Below, piece by piece: positions 9,076-17,105 of a DNA stretch of 64,000 nt. The first letter of the stretch is position 1; each line of letters starts with the position of its first letter. The notes beneath the pieces are model-generated. The model ran no database searches and had not been told where the DNA came from. It saw only the letters and a list, made by a program, of their open reading frames with translations. Position numbers and translations under genes: made by a program. The DNA comes from Shewanella donghaensis (lineage in GTDB: Bacteria; Pseudomonadota; Gammaproteobacteria; Enterobacterales; Shewanellaceae): the NCBI RefSeq assembly GCF_007567505.1, contig NZ_CP041783.1, positions 2,418,001-2,482,000 of the forward strand, given 5' to 3'.

Positions 9076-9384
9076 CTAATCGACAATACCGCCACCGCCA
9101 GTATCACCACCAGTACCAGTACCACCAGTTGCGCCATTCGCACCTTCATTGTAAGTGCCTAAGTTATACTGTCGACTCCCTACAATGCTAGCTTGAGCAG
9201 CTGAACCTTGCGCTGCTGTAATTTGTAAACTTGAATCTTGTCCTGACATTTCTCTAGCTAAACCAGCTATTTGATTGCGAATAGTCTGACCAAAAAAACT
9301 GTAAACACCGATAGAAGATACAGCCATTAGTGCAACAATGATGATATATTCTGTCATACCCTGACCAAGTATTTTATTAGTCAT
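9076..9384 (-). CDS. flp: Flp-type prepilin, second copy
   Basis: 102 residues from the ATG at 9384, which has AAGGAG 6 bp upstream; an in-frame longer reading has no comparable ribosome site. The leader LGQGMTEYIIIVALMAVSSI is the Flp class IVb prepilin signature: processing after Gly, then Gln-Gly-Met-Thr-Glu-Tyr and a hydrophobic helix. After FFGQTIRNQIAGLAREMSGQ comes a Gln/Ser/Ala stretch ending in a glycine-threonine-rich tail (about 75-102). It is longer than classical Flp (about 50-70). Prepilin peptidase is not in the visible part of the locus. Confidence 0.9.
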   Translation of the reverse strand: MTNKILGQGMTEYIIIVALMAVSSIGVYSFFGQTIRNQIAGLAREMSGQDSSLQITAAQGSAAQASIVGSRQYNLGTYNEGANGATGGTGTGGDTGGGGIVD

Positions 9385-9419
9385 ATCAAACTCCTTTTTG
9401 ATAACAATATTATAATAAA

Positions 9420-9450
9420 CGCGCAATTAAGTAAGATGCTCAATTGCGCG
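9420..9450 (-). terminator. hairpin between the two pilin genes, possible attenuator
   Basis: CGCGCAATT at 9420-9428 and AATTGCGCG at 9442-9450 form a perfect 9-bp stem with a 13-base loop. On the minus strand it is followed by a T/A-rich run. It lies between the first pilin gene (stop at 9461) and the second (start at 9384), so partial termination or mRNA protection would raise the first pilin over the rest of the operon. Confidence 0.55.
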
Positions 9451-9460
9451 GTCAATATAA

Positions 9461-9733
9461 TTAGTTGCCTGCAGCACTCTTATTTGCAGCTTCATTATAA
9501 TTACCTAAATTATAATCTTCTGATGCGACATCATTTGCATCAGAAGCTGATGTTTGCGCTGCATCAATTTGAGTTTGAGAGTCTTGACCAGACATTTCGG
9601 CAGATAACCCTGCAACTTGGTTACGAATTGTTTGACCAAAAAAGCTATAAACACCAATTGCAGATACCGCAATCAAAGCAACAATAATAATATACTCAGT
9701 CATACCCTGACCTTTCTGTTTAATTTTAAACAT
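9461..9733 (-). CDS. flp: Flp-type prepilin, first gene of the tad operon
   Basis: 90 residues with a GGAGGT ribosome site before the ATG. The class IVb leader KGQGMTEYIIIVALIAVSAI is almost identical to that of the next gene, as is the following VYSFFGQTIRNQVAGL and the MSGQDS segment. The tails then diverge: this one is Asp/Ala/Ser/Asn-rich without the glycine-rich end. Being first in the operon and followed by a hairpin, it is the better candidate for the major pilin. The two pilins are tandem paralogues. Confidence 0.92.
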   Translation of the reverse strand: MFKIKQKGQGMTEYIIIVALIAVSAIGVYSFFGQTIRNQVAGLSAEMSGQDSQTQIDAAQTSASDANDVASEDYNLGNYNEAANKSAAGN

Positions 9734-9954
9734 TTTAAACCTCCATTTAATGAAATATATAAATAAAACGGATGTATGATTTCACACATAGAAATAATTT
9801 CAATTATCAGAAGGAATGTAATAACCACAAATTACATACTAATTAACTACCTTTTAATTTTTTTAATAATTAATACAATTGCAGAGTGGCTTATTAATAT
9901 CCTTTTATGCTTAAATAGCCAGCCCAAATTATTAGCACTTTGTAAGGACACGAA
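9734..9954. promoter_or_regulatory. divergent intergenic region, presumed tad promoter
   Basis: AT-rich 221-bp spacer between the leftward pilin operon and a rightward lipoprotein gene. It must carry promoters in both directions. I could not pick out a convincing sigma-70 pair or a sigma-54 site by eye. Confidence 0.4.
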
Positions 9955-11787
9955 ATGCATTTAAAAAAGGTTATTCCTCTAATTATATCCAGTTACTTTT
10001 TAACCGCTTGTGGCGGGTCTTCTGATAGTGACACTGCAGCTGAAATTACCCCTCCTGATACGACACCACCTGCAGATATCTTATATAGCCACCAAGTTAA
10101 AGGATTAGCGGTTTATCAAGGAGCGTTAGCAGGAGCTAATGTCTGTGTTGATTTAAATAAAAATCTGGCTTGTGACGATGATGAGCCAACTACCACCACT
10201 GATAATGATGGTAACTATCAAATCGATTGGAACAGCGCAGTTGAAACACCTGAATACTATTTAATGGCAAATTGGACGACTGCAGCATCTAATGCGCGCC
10301 AACCAGCAAAAGCGCTGTCTTTAAACTTCAAAAATCCATTAGCAGTAACAAATACACTAGGAGTCATCGGTGCTGACGGCGTAGGTCAACTCACAGCTTT
10401 ATCGAAAAATAACGGTGCCATTAACTCGCTAACTTCAATCCAATTAAATCGCACTATAGAAATTAATAACAGTGATTTACCAACCCAAGATGCTACAGCA
10501 TTATTATCAGAGTTAGACGTATTACTAAGCCGTGTTTATCAACTTAATATAGATGAGCTATATCAAGTTGATGCAGCTAATTCCGTATCTGACAACTTCC
10601 TCATTTCAGATGCGCTTTATCTTTATGTTGACCAAGTTGTTGCAGGACAAGTGCCCTCATTACTTGCTGTAGAAAAAATTCTCGGAATAAGTTTCGAAGA
10701 TTTAAAAGATATGCTTAATGACAGTGATTTCACTATCGAAGAGTTTATAAAAGAAAACCCTATTGCCGCAAGAATAATCATCAGTAATGCCGCTATTGCA
10801 CTTGGTTTTACTGAAAACCCTTTAGATAGAGAAATCATGTCTCAGAGTGACTGGGATATTGTTTTCAATAATATTGAAAATGAACTCGGCTTTAAAAATA
10901 CTTATATATTGAGCTCAAGTGTTGGTTTCACCTCTTTCTCACTTCAAGATGACTCTATTAAAAAAATGCTAACAGGCTTTATTGTTAATGATATTGTTTC
11001 AGCCTTTGAAATTGACATGTCATTTGTTGAAGATAACTTAGATGATGACATGGCTTGCTGGAACTCTGAAGCACAAGGTTGGATTACTAAAATCTATGAA
11101 GACAGCGAGTTAGAGAACCCTGAACCTTTTGTCAACGGTAATACTTATACAACTTATTATGAAGGTACAACAATCCCCATTGAGTTCCATGTTGAAAAGT
11201 TCTGGGCTGACGAGACTGATTGGCAAGCGATAATAGAACGTACCCCTACAGCCTTAAAACTTAACAGCCTTACCTGGCCTGAGAGTTTATTTAAAATACA
11301 AATAGCTCAAAAAGATGATGTGATATGTCGACAACCTGATGTGAGTTCAAGCTTAACTTATGATTTACCAAATAGTGATAGCCCTCAACTGATAACCACC
11401 ACAGATATCGTTTCGACATTTTTCAGTAGTGACTACCCGGAATACACTAACATTGATTCTGAAGCACAAGCTTTTACTATTAAGGATTATGACGGAGAAA
11501 TCACTGCAGTATATACTTGGGAACTATTAACGAGCCCTAGCGATCAGCCCATGATTGAAATTACAAGTGTAAATGTTGACCCGTCAGCACCTTCGCTTAT
11601 GAATAGCGATTATTATATTCTTGAATATATCGAAGATGAGAATGTTGCTGTTGAGGTCGAGTTATACAAGGCCACTCCGCTTGATGCGATTACGGCCCCT
11701 TTAATGGTGACTTATGATGACGATACATTTGAATTTACAACACCGTTATATCAGCACCTTTTAGGCTTAACCGTACAACCGCAATAG
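9955..11787 (+). CDS. large lipoprotein of unknown function
   Basis: 610 residues. Residues 1-19 are a lipoprotein signal with lipobox LTAC (Cys19), followed by GGSS and a Thr/Pro/Asp-rich linker. At about 45-85 a segment reading KGLAVYQGALAGANVCVD, with DDDEPTTTTDNDGNYQI after it, looks like a carboxypeptidase-regulatory-like beta-sandwich, a module that often precedes surface domains. The rest, with many acidic residues, shows no family I recognise. AAGGA lies 8 bp before the ATG. It is divergent from the tad operon; a functional link is not shown. Confidence 0.8.
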   Translation: MHLKKVIPLIISSYFLTACGGSSDSDTAAEITPPDTTPPADILYSHQVKGLAVYQGALAGANVCVDLNKNLACDDDEPTTTTDNDGNYQIDWNSAVETPEYYLMANWTTAASNARQPAKALSLNFKNPLAVTNTLGVIGADGVGQLTALSKNNGAINSLTSIQLNRTIEINNSDLPTQDATALLSELDVLLSRVYQLNIDELYQVDAANSVSDNFLISDALYLYVDQVVAGQVPSLLAVEKILGISFEDLKDMLNDSDFTIEEFIKENPIAARIIISNAAIALGFTENPLDREIMSQSDWDIVFNNIENELGFKNTYILSSSVGFTSFSLQDDSIKKMLTGFIVNDIVSAFEIDMSFVEDNLDDDMACWNSEAQGWITKIYEDSELENPEPFVNGNTYTTYYEGTTIPIEFHVEKFWADETDWQAIIERTPTALKLNSLTWPESLFKIQIAQKDDVICRQPDVSSSLTYDLPNSDSPQLITTTDIVSTFFSSDYPEYTNIDSEAQAFTIKDYDGEITAVYTWELLTSPSDQPMIEITSVNVDPSAPSLMNSDYYILEYIEDENVAVEVELYKATPLDAITAPLMVTYDDDTFEFTTPLYQHLLGLTVQPQ

Positions 11788-11804
11788 TTTAATTTATAAA
11801 CACT

Positions 11805-11842
11805 CGATATACCGTTTTCTTGGGTGAACGGTATATCGTTTT
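11805..11842 (+). terminator. intrinsic terminator after the lipoprotein gene
   Basis: Perfect 12-bp inverted repeat, CGATATACCGTT at 11805-11816 and AACGGTATATCG at 11827-11838, followed by TTTT. It lies 18 bp after the stop codon. Confidence 0.8.
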
Positions 11843-11967
11843 AACCTTTACAATAGCTTTTACTAAATGAATAACGACTATAAACCCGCTATTTAAGCAG
11901 CCTCACGTTTGTAAAAAAAGACTCCTTTGTTCGACACTAACTACATCCTATTGTCATTCAAAAACAA

Positions 11968-13473
11968 TTACTGCAAAACCAACTCAACCCGTCTATTTTC
12001 AGCTTTATTAGCGTCACTGCTGTTAGCTATTTTCGGCGATACTGGGCCTATACCAATTGGCGTAAGCCTTGATTTGTCGATTTTTAAGCTGATTAATTCT
12101 TCGATAACGGTTTGAGCACGCGCCTTGGATAATTGAGTATTAATCTCATAACTACCAACATTGTCGGTATGCCCTACTACATAGAATTGTTGCTTAGGAT
12201 GTAATGTAAGGTACTCAGTTATCGCTGCCAGTGATGCGGTAGACGAAGGTAGTAACTGCGATTTATTAAAAGCAAAGTTAAGTCCATGTAATACCACTCG
12301 ACCTTTTTGTGTGATTTCGTCATTCAAATATTGTGGGTCTATGGTCACTTTAGCCGTGTTCATTTCACTTTTCTCAACAATATCGACGACAATTTTATTA
12401 ATATCATTACTGGTTAACGCACCTTCTATCGCTACCAACAAGAAGATGGCTTTATTCGCAGTGGTTAACTTGGCGCTAATAAGCCTAAAATCACTATCTG
12501 GGTCATTATTTGTTTCAACAGGGTGAAATCTAAATTTATTAGCGTCTGAAGTATATAAGTCATCAAGTAACGCATGGCCACAAGTTGCCAAGTTGCAGGT
12601 GAATAAAATGTCAAAGCCAGCCGCTTTTAGCGCCGATAAATAGTTTTGATAAATCTGTAGGCTTGACTGGCTATTACTTAAATTATAACCGATGGTTGTG
12701 CCTTTTCCTTCAACGGTTATAACTGGGGCAACTTGGTTAACTGCCACCCCTGTTGGGATAAACACCTTTTCAAATTCACGCTGTCGATAGTCAGTAATAT
12801 AAGCCCCTTGATAACGGCTTATTACAGGATGATCGTGACTGCCCTCAATGTCTTCTCTAGCAGCTTTTAAAACGGTTTGTTCGACTTGTACCGATATATT
12901 GCGATTAACGCTAACCTGATCTAACAGTAACGCTTCAGGCTCGATGATTGTCTGCTCAATACCGATTATCCCGTCGTAGACATTAGTAATAATCCATTGA
13001 TAATAAATATCACCTTTATCAGTTGCTCGCTTAGCCACTAAAAAACGAGTGTCATCATCATTATCATCTACAACTAAACTATTGTAATTAGCCCAACTCT
13101 GCCAATAAAAATCCAATGGCTGATAACCGCAGAGTTTATCAACACAATCAATCAATAATTCAGCGCCTAACTTTTCGATCACTTGCTTATAGTTTAGGCC
13201 AACTTCAAGGGTCGACTTATTCCCTTCCAACAAATAGCCATGAGCGGTTATCTTGCCTATGACTTCAATCAACTCAGTATCTTCGGTGCCAGGCACTACA
13301 TTGACGGGGACTAATATTTTTTTGTAATGAATAACCCCTGTATCCTTAAGCGTTGCTCCTTCATATCGTGACACTGCAGGGTGATCTTCTTTAGAAGCAT
13401 AGGCTTGTTGGGCACTAAAAACAGCCAAAGAGCTGATAAAAATGATTATCCCTCTTAAAATCGTTGAAAGCAT
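11968..13473 (-). CDS. OmpA-family protein with a duplicated N-terminal module
   Basis: 501 residues with a signal peptide (1-26, cut after AYA). Two related modules follow: one opens EDHPAVSRYEGATLKDTG (about 29) and the other SHDHPVISRYQGAYITDYR (about 211). Both then have a basic strand, GYxL and a Cys pair near their ends. They resemble DUF4892. The C-terminal 100 residues are an OmpA-like peptidoglycan-binding domain: FAFNKSQLLPSS, VVGHTDNVGSYEINTQLSKA and NRRVELVL. It probably tethers the outer membrane to peptidoglycan. A single-module form is what I would expect, so the duplication is notable. Confidence 0.85.
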   Translation of the reverse strand: MLSTILRGIIIFISSLAVFSAQQAYASKEDHPAVSRYEGATLKDTGVIHYKKILVPVNVVPGTEDTELIEVIGKITAHGYLLEGNKSTLEVGLNYKQVIEKLGAELLIDCVDKLCGYQPLDFYWQSWANYNSLVVDDNDDDTRFLVAKRATDKGDIYYQWIITNVYDGIIGIEQTIIEPEALLLDQVSVNRNISVQVEQTVLKAAREDIEGSHDHPVISRYQGAYITDYRQREFEKVFIPTGVAVNQVAPVITVEGKGTTIGYNLSNSQSSLQIYQNYLSALKAAGFDILFTCNLATCGHALLDDLYTSDANKFRFHPVETNNDPDSDFRLISAKLTTANKAIFLLVAIEGALTSNDINKIVVDIVEKSEMNTAKVTIDPQYLNDEITQKGRVVLHGLNFAFNKSQLLPSSTASLAAITEYLTLHPKQQFYVVGHTDNVGSYEINTQLSKARAQTVIEELISLKIDKSRLTPIGIGPVSPKIANSSDANKAENRRVELVLQ

Positions 13474-13661
13474 TACTACATCCTTGTGGTTAAATAAAAT
13501 CGAGTGAACCTCGATGATTGTATTTATTATTTAGCGTTTTACTTTAAGCTTTATTTACAATTTAAAGGAGAATTGTGATGCTATATAGCCTCAATTGAAC
13601 GAATTAAAACACCTTAATCACTGAATATAAGCACGCTATATAAACAATTTATTGTCACTGT

Positions 13662-14111
13662 TTATAGATCAGCAAAATTTTGTGGGTCTTGAGCGATACA
13701 CCAATCCCAAGCGGCTTGAGTAACAACAGAATCATCACTGCTTTTGTCACCGTCTGCTACTTCAGCCATTTCAAAAGCCAAATCCATTATTTTCTGATTA
13801 ATCACATCAGAAAAACTATCATTATCCACAGGATAAAAATCAATGATGCTATCACGCACAAAATCAGGTTCATCAGGATTATATTGCACCCCTAAAGCCA
13901 TTCGATCCGTAGCCGGTGCCATCCTTGAGCATTCATCCCACTGTATATTTTTATTCAACAGCATGTCATCGTCTCTGTTTTCTAATAGTTCACGATAAAT
14001 ATTGCTGTCAAAATGCCACGGTTTGGGTGGTTTTTCAGCTGCTATACTTTGAGCGCAAAAAAATAGTGAGACAATCACTAAAGTGGACTTGAAATTGAAA
14101 GATATTTTCAT
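13662..14111 (-). CDS. small periplasmic protein of unknown function
   Basis: 149 residues with a signal peptide (1-24, ending SIAAE). The mature part is acidic and has Trp, Cys and Asp clusters (NIQWDECSRMAPATDRM, and WDWCIAQDPQNF at the end); the two cysteines could form a disulfide. I recognise no family. It stands alone, with about 190 bp to the OmpA-like gene and about 270 bp to pyrC. Confidence 0.65.
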   Translation of the reverse strand: MKISFNFKSTLVIVSLFFCAQSIAAEKPPKPWHFDSNIYRELLENRDDDMLLNKNIQWDECSRMAPATDRMALGVQYNPDEPDFVRDSIIDFYPVDNDSFSDVINQKIMDLAFEMAEVADGDKSSDDSVVTQAAWDWCIAQDPQNFADL

Positions 14112-14334
14112 TGGAATGAGGTTCTCAATTTTTTAATTAATATATTCGCTGCGACATCAGGTGCTGCAGTTACTATTAAAATCACAATGTTAACCGCATA
14201 TTCTCCTTATATTAAGTTCCTTAGCAATTATCAAAAAGAATGTATAAAACTCAAAAAAACTAATAGAAACGTCCTTTATAACTACACCATTCCAGCTCAA
14301 TTTAATTTAATAATCACGATTTAATACAGGCAAT

Positions 14335-14362
14335 AAAAAACCAGCAATTCTACTGGTTTTTT
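14335..14362 (-). terminator. intrinsic terminator of pyrC
   Basis: AAAAAACCAG at 14335-14344 and CTGGTTTTTT at 14353-14362 form a 10-bp stem with an 8-base loop. On the minus strand it follows the pyrC stop by 24 bp and ends in T residues; it could work in both directions. Confidence 0.85.
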
Positions 14363-14385
14363 GTTATTGGATAAGCGTGAAATAT

Positions 14386-15423
14386 TTAGACGGTTTTCAC
14401 TTTCCAGTTAACTGTTTCGCCAGCAAAAAATGGCACGATTGGGCTGCCGTTTGGCAAAATGATTTGCTCTGGTACAGTCCAGTCTTCTTTCACTAAAGTT
14501 ACCGTACCCGTGTTACGTGGCAGGCCATAAAAATCGGCGCCATGTAAGCTAGCAAAGCCTTCTAATTTATCGATAGCACCTAAGTCATCAAACACTTGTG
14601 CGTAAAGCTCTAATGCACTCCAGGCGCTGTAACAACCCGCACAACCACAAGCTGATTCTTTACGATGCTTTTCATGTGGCGCAGAATCGGTACCTAAAAA
14701 GAACTTACTTGAACCCGTTGCTACAGCCGCTTGCAATGCTTGCTGATGAATATTGCGCTTTAGCACTGGCAAACAGAAGTTATGTGGGCGTACACCGCCA
14801 ACCAATAAGTCATTACGGTTTAGCAATAAATGCTGCGGAGTAATAGTTGCTGCAACATTGCTTGGAGCACTCGCCACAAACTCAGCAGCTTCTTTAGTGG
14901 TGATATGCTCAAACACCACTTTAAGGGTTGGCATAGCTTCAACGATGCGCGCTAAATAACGCTCGATAAACAGCTTTTCGCGATCAAAAATATCGATGTG
15001 TGACTCAGTCACTTCACCGTGAACTAGCAGTAACATGCCTTGCTCAGCCATCACTTCAAAAATAGGAAATAACGCATCTAATGCTTTAACTGCTGCATCA
15101 GAGTTAGTCGTAGCGCCAGCCGGGTATAATTTTGCAGCCACAACACCGGCAGCTTTAGCATCAATAATGTCTTGCGCGCTGGTGTTATTGGTTAAAAACA
15201 AGGTCATTAACGGCTCAAAACTGCTACCAGCTGGACGCGCCGCTAAGATGCGTTCACGGTAAGCTGACACCATAGCCGCATCGGTTACAGGCGGTACAAG
15301 GTTAGGCATCACAATCGCACGTTGGAATAAACGCGCGGTGGCAGGTACGGTTTCAGCTAGCATATCTCCATCACGGAAATGTAAGTGCCAATCGTCCGGC
15401 GTAGTAATTGTCAGTTGCGTCAT
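14386..15423 (-). CDS. pyrC: dihydroorotase
   Basis: 345 residues, the full length of the class II dihydroorotase of E. coli. It makes the reversible ring closure of N-carbamoyl-aspartate to dihydroorotate in pyrimidine synthesis. The metal-binding HxH is in [12 protein letters not shown] (about 11-22), the carbamylated lysine is in [13 protein letters not shown], further metal histidines are in LLVHGEV and VFEHITT, and the late aspartate is in [15 protein letters not shown]. It stands alone between two transcription boundaries; no regulator is visible. Confidence 0.98.
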   Translation of the reverse strand: MTQLTITTPDDWHLHFRDGDMLAETVPATARLFQRAIVMPNLVPPVTDAAMVSAYRERILAARPAGSSFEPLMTLFLTNNTSAQDIIDAKAAGVVAAKLYPAGATTNSDAAVKALDALFPIFEVMAEQGMLLLVHGEVTESHIDIFDREKLFIERYLARIVEAMPTLKVVFEHITTKEAAEFVASAPSNVAATITPQHLLLNRNDLLVGGVRPHNFCLPVLKRNIHQQALQAAVATGSSKFFLGTDSAPHEKHRKESACGCAGCYSAWSALELYAQVFDDLGAIDKLEGFASLHGADFYGLPRNTGTVTLVKEDWTVPEQIILPNGSPIVPFFAGETVNWKVKTV

Positions 15424-15710
15424 TGTGAGCCCTTAATATCAATAGCAATAATTGCGCGCTATTGTGCCTGAAAAGGGCTTTTTTTGATAGGTGCTAAACT
15501 TAAACGCTGACTTTGCTGTAGCAAAAAATCTATGGACTATTACTCGTATTAATTGGTTCTATAAATAGTGCTATAAAAGGATAAATAGCCAAAAAAGCAA
15601 CACCGTCAACAGAGGTTAACCCGAGATTTCAACTGAAGCTCATTAGCGAGTATGATAATCAGGCAGTACAAATCGCCACGGTATAATCAATAAAAACAAC
15701 TAACAAGGAC

Positions 15711-16844
15711 ATGTTTGTGATGAAATCCATTCCCCTATTCTTAGGGCTGCAGCTAAAACACACTGCGGCCATATCATCAGCGATGCTGGTATCCCTAAGC
15801 GTGAATGCGCTGCCGATAGAAAACATTAAACTACCGCCCAATTTTACTATCGAGGTGTATGCCGAAAATGTCGAAAATGCCCGTCAAATGGCGTTAGGCG
15901 ATAACGGCACCTTGTTTGTCGGTAGTCGCCGCGCGGGCAATCTTTATGCGCTTATCGACACCAACAATGATTTAAAAGCCGACAAACAAATTGTACTCAC
16001 CAAAGACTTATTTATGCCATCAGGCATTGCTTTTCATAATGGCAGTTTATATGTCGCTGAAGTAGATAAAATCTGGCGCTATCGGGATATAGAGAAACAT
16101 CTACCCAATGTGCCGAAACCCGAACTGGTGTATGACCAACTGCCAAACAAATCTCACCATGGCTGGAAATTCATTGCCTTTGGCCCAGATGGCAAACTGT
16201 ATATTCCTGTGGGTGCGCCCTGTAATGTCTGCGAGAGCGACCTGCCCTTTGCTACCATTTTAAAACTCGATGTTGATACTAAAGAAACCACCATAGTTGC
16301 TAAAGGCGTGCGCAATAGTGTCGGCTTTGACTTTCATCCTGACACCGGCGAATTATGGTTTACCGACAATGGCCGCGACATGATGGGCGATGACTTACCT
16401 GATGACGAGCTTAATCATGTCACCCAAGTTGGCCAGCACTTTGGCTTCCCTTATGTGCATAACGCTGACATTGCCGACCCTGAGTTTTATGATGCAACTA
16501 AAGCCAAACTGAACACACCGCCAAAGCTTAATTTAGGCGCCCATGTGGCAGCACTAGGAATGGAGTTTTACCAAGGCGAGCAATTTCCAGCGTCATATAA
16601 AGGGGATATTTTTATCGCCCAACATGGCTCATGGAATCGCAGCAGTAAAGTCGGTTACCGCATCATGCAGGTCACGCTAGATGGTAATAAAGTAAGTGAT
16701 TACCAACCCTTTGCCACAGGCTGGTTGCAAGGGGAACAAAGTTGGGGCAGACCTGTAGCGGTGTTAACCATGGCAGATGGTTCGCTGCTGGTATCTGATG
16801 ATGCCGCAAATGCGGTTTATCGAATTAGCTATTCGGGAGAGTAG
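15711..16844 (+). CDS. PQQ-dependent sorbosone/glucose dehydrogenase-like beta-propeller protein
   Basis: 377 residues with a signal peptide (ending near SVNALP) and a six-bladed propeller typical of the L-sorbosone/glucose dehydrogenase family. Family features are KLPPNFTIEVYAENVENARQM, HHGWKFIAFGPDGKLYIPVG, GVRNSVGFDFHPDTGELWFT and the late FIAQHGSWNRSSKVGYRI. These proteins use PQQ or are PQQ-like sugar oxidases in the periplasm; the substrate cannot be read. Two starts are possible: ATG at 15711, directly behind AAGGAC, or ATG at 15720, with better spacing. A TATAAT lies near 15682. No PQQ synthesis gene is in the window. Confidence 0.88.
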   Translation: MFVMKSIPLFLGLQLKHTAAISSAMLVSLSVNALPIENIKLPPNFTIEVYAENVENARQMALGDNGTLFVGSRRAGNLYALIDTNNDLKADKQIVLTKDLFMPSGIAFHNGSLYVAEVDKIWRYRDIEKHLPNVPKPELVYDQLPNKSHHGWKFIAFGPDGKLYIPVGAPCNVCESDLPFATILKLDVDTKETTIVAKGVRNSVGFDFHPDTGELWFTDNGRDMMGDDLPDDELNHVTQVGQHFGFPYVHNADIADPEFYDATKAKLNTPPKLNLGAHVAALGMEFYQGEQFPASYKGDIFIAQHGSWNRSSKVGYRIMQVTLDGNKVSDYQPFATGWLQGEQSWGRPVAVLTMADGSLLVSDDAANAVYRISYSGE

Positions 16845-17105
16845 TCATAATATTAAAAAAGATGCCATTAATTAGATAAAAAAACTAATTTGAAATAACT
16901 ATATAGTCATTAAGCCTAACCTTAACAATTTGTAACTAATTACAGTTGATTTTTGGTTGCGCTAATGTAAATTGACAGCGAACATTTAAAACAATAATAA
17001 CTTTAACACTACATATTTTTTTGTAAGTGCTTAAAAAGGAATTAAAGCAGTACCCAATCTTTATGTAGGCAATGGTTTACCCCAGAATAATAATAAAGGT
17101 AACGT

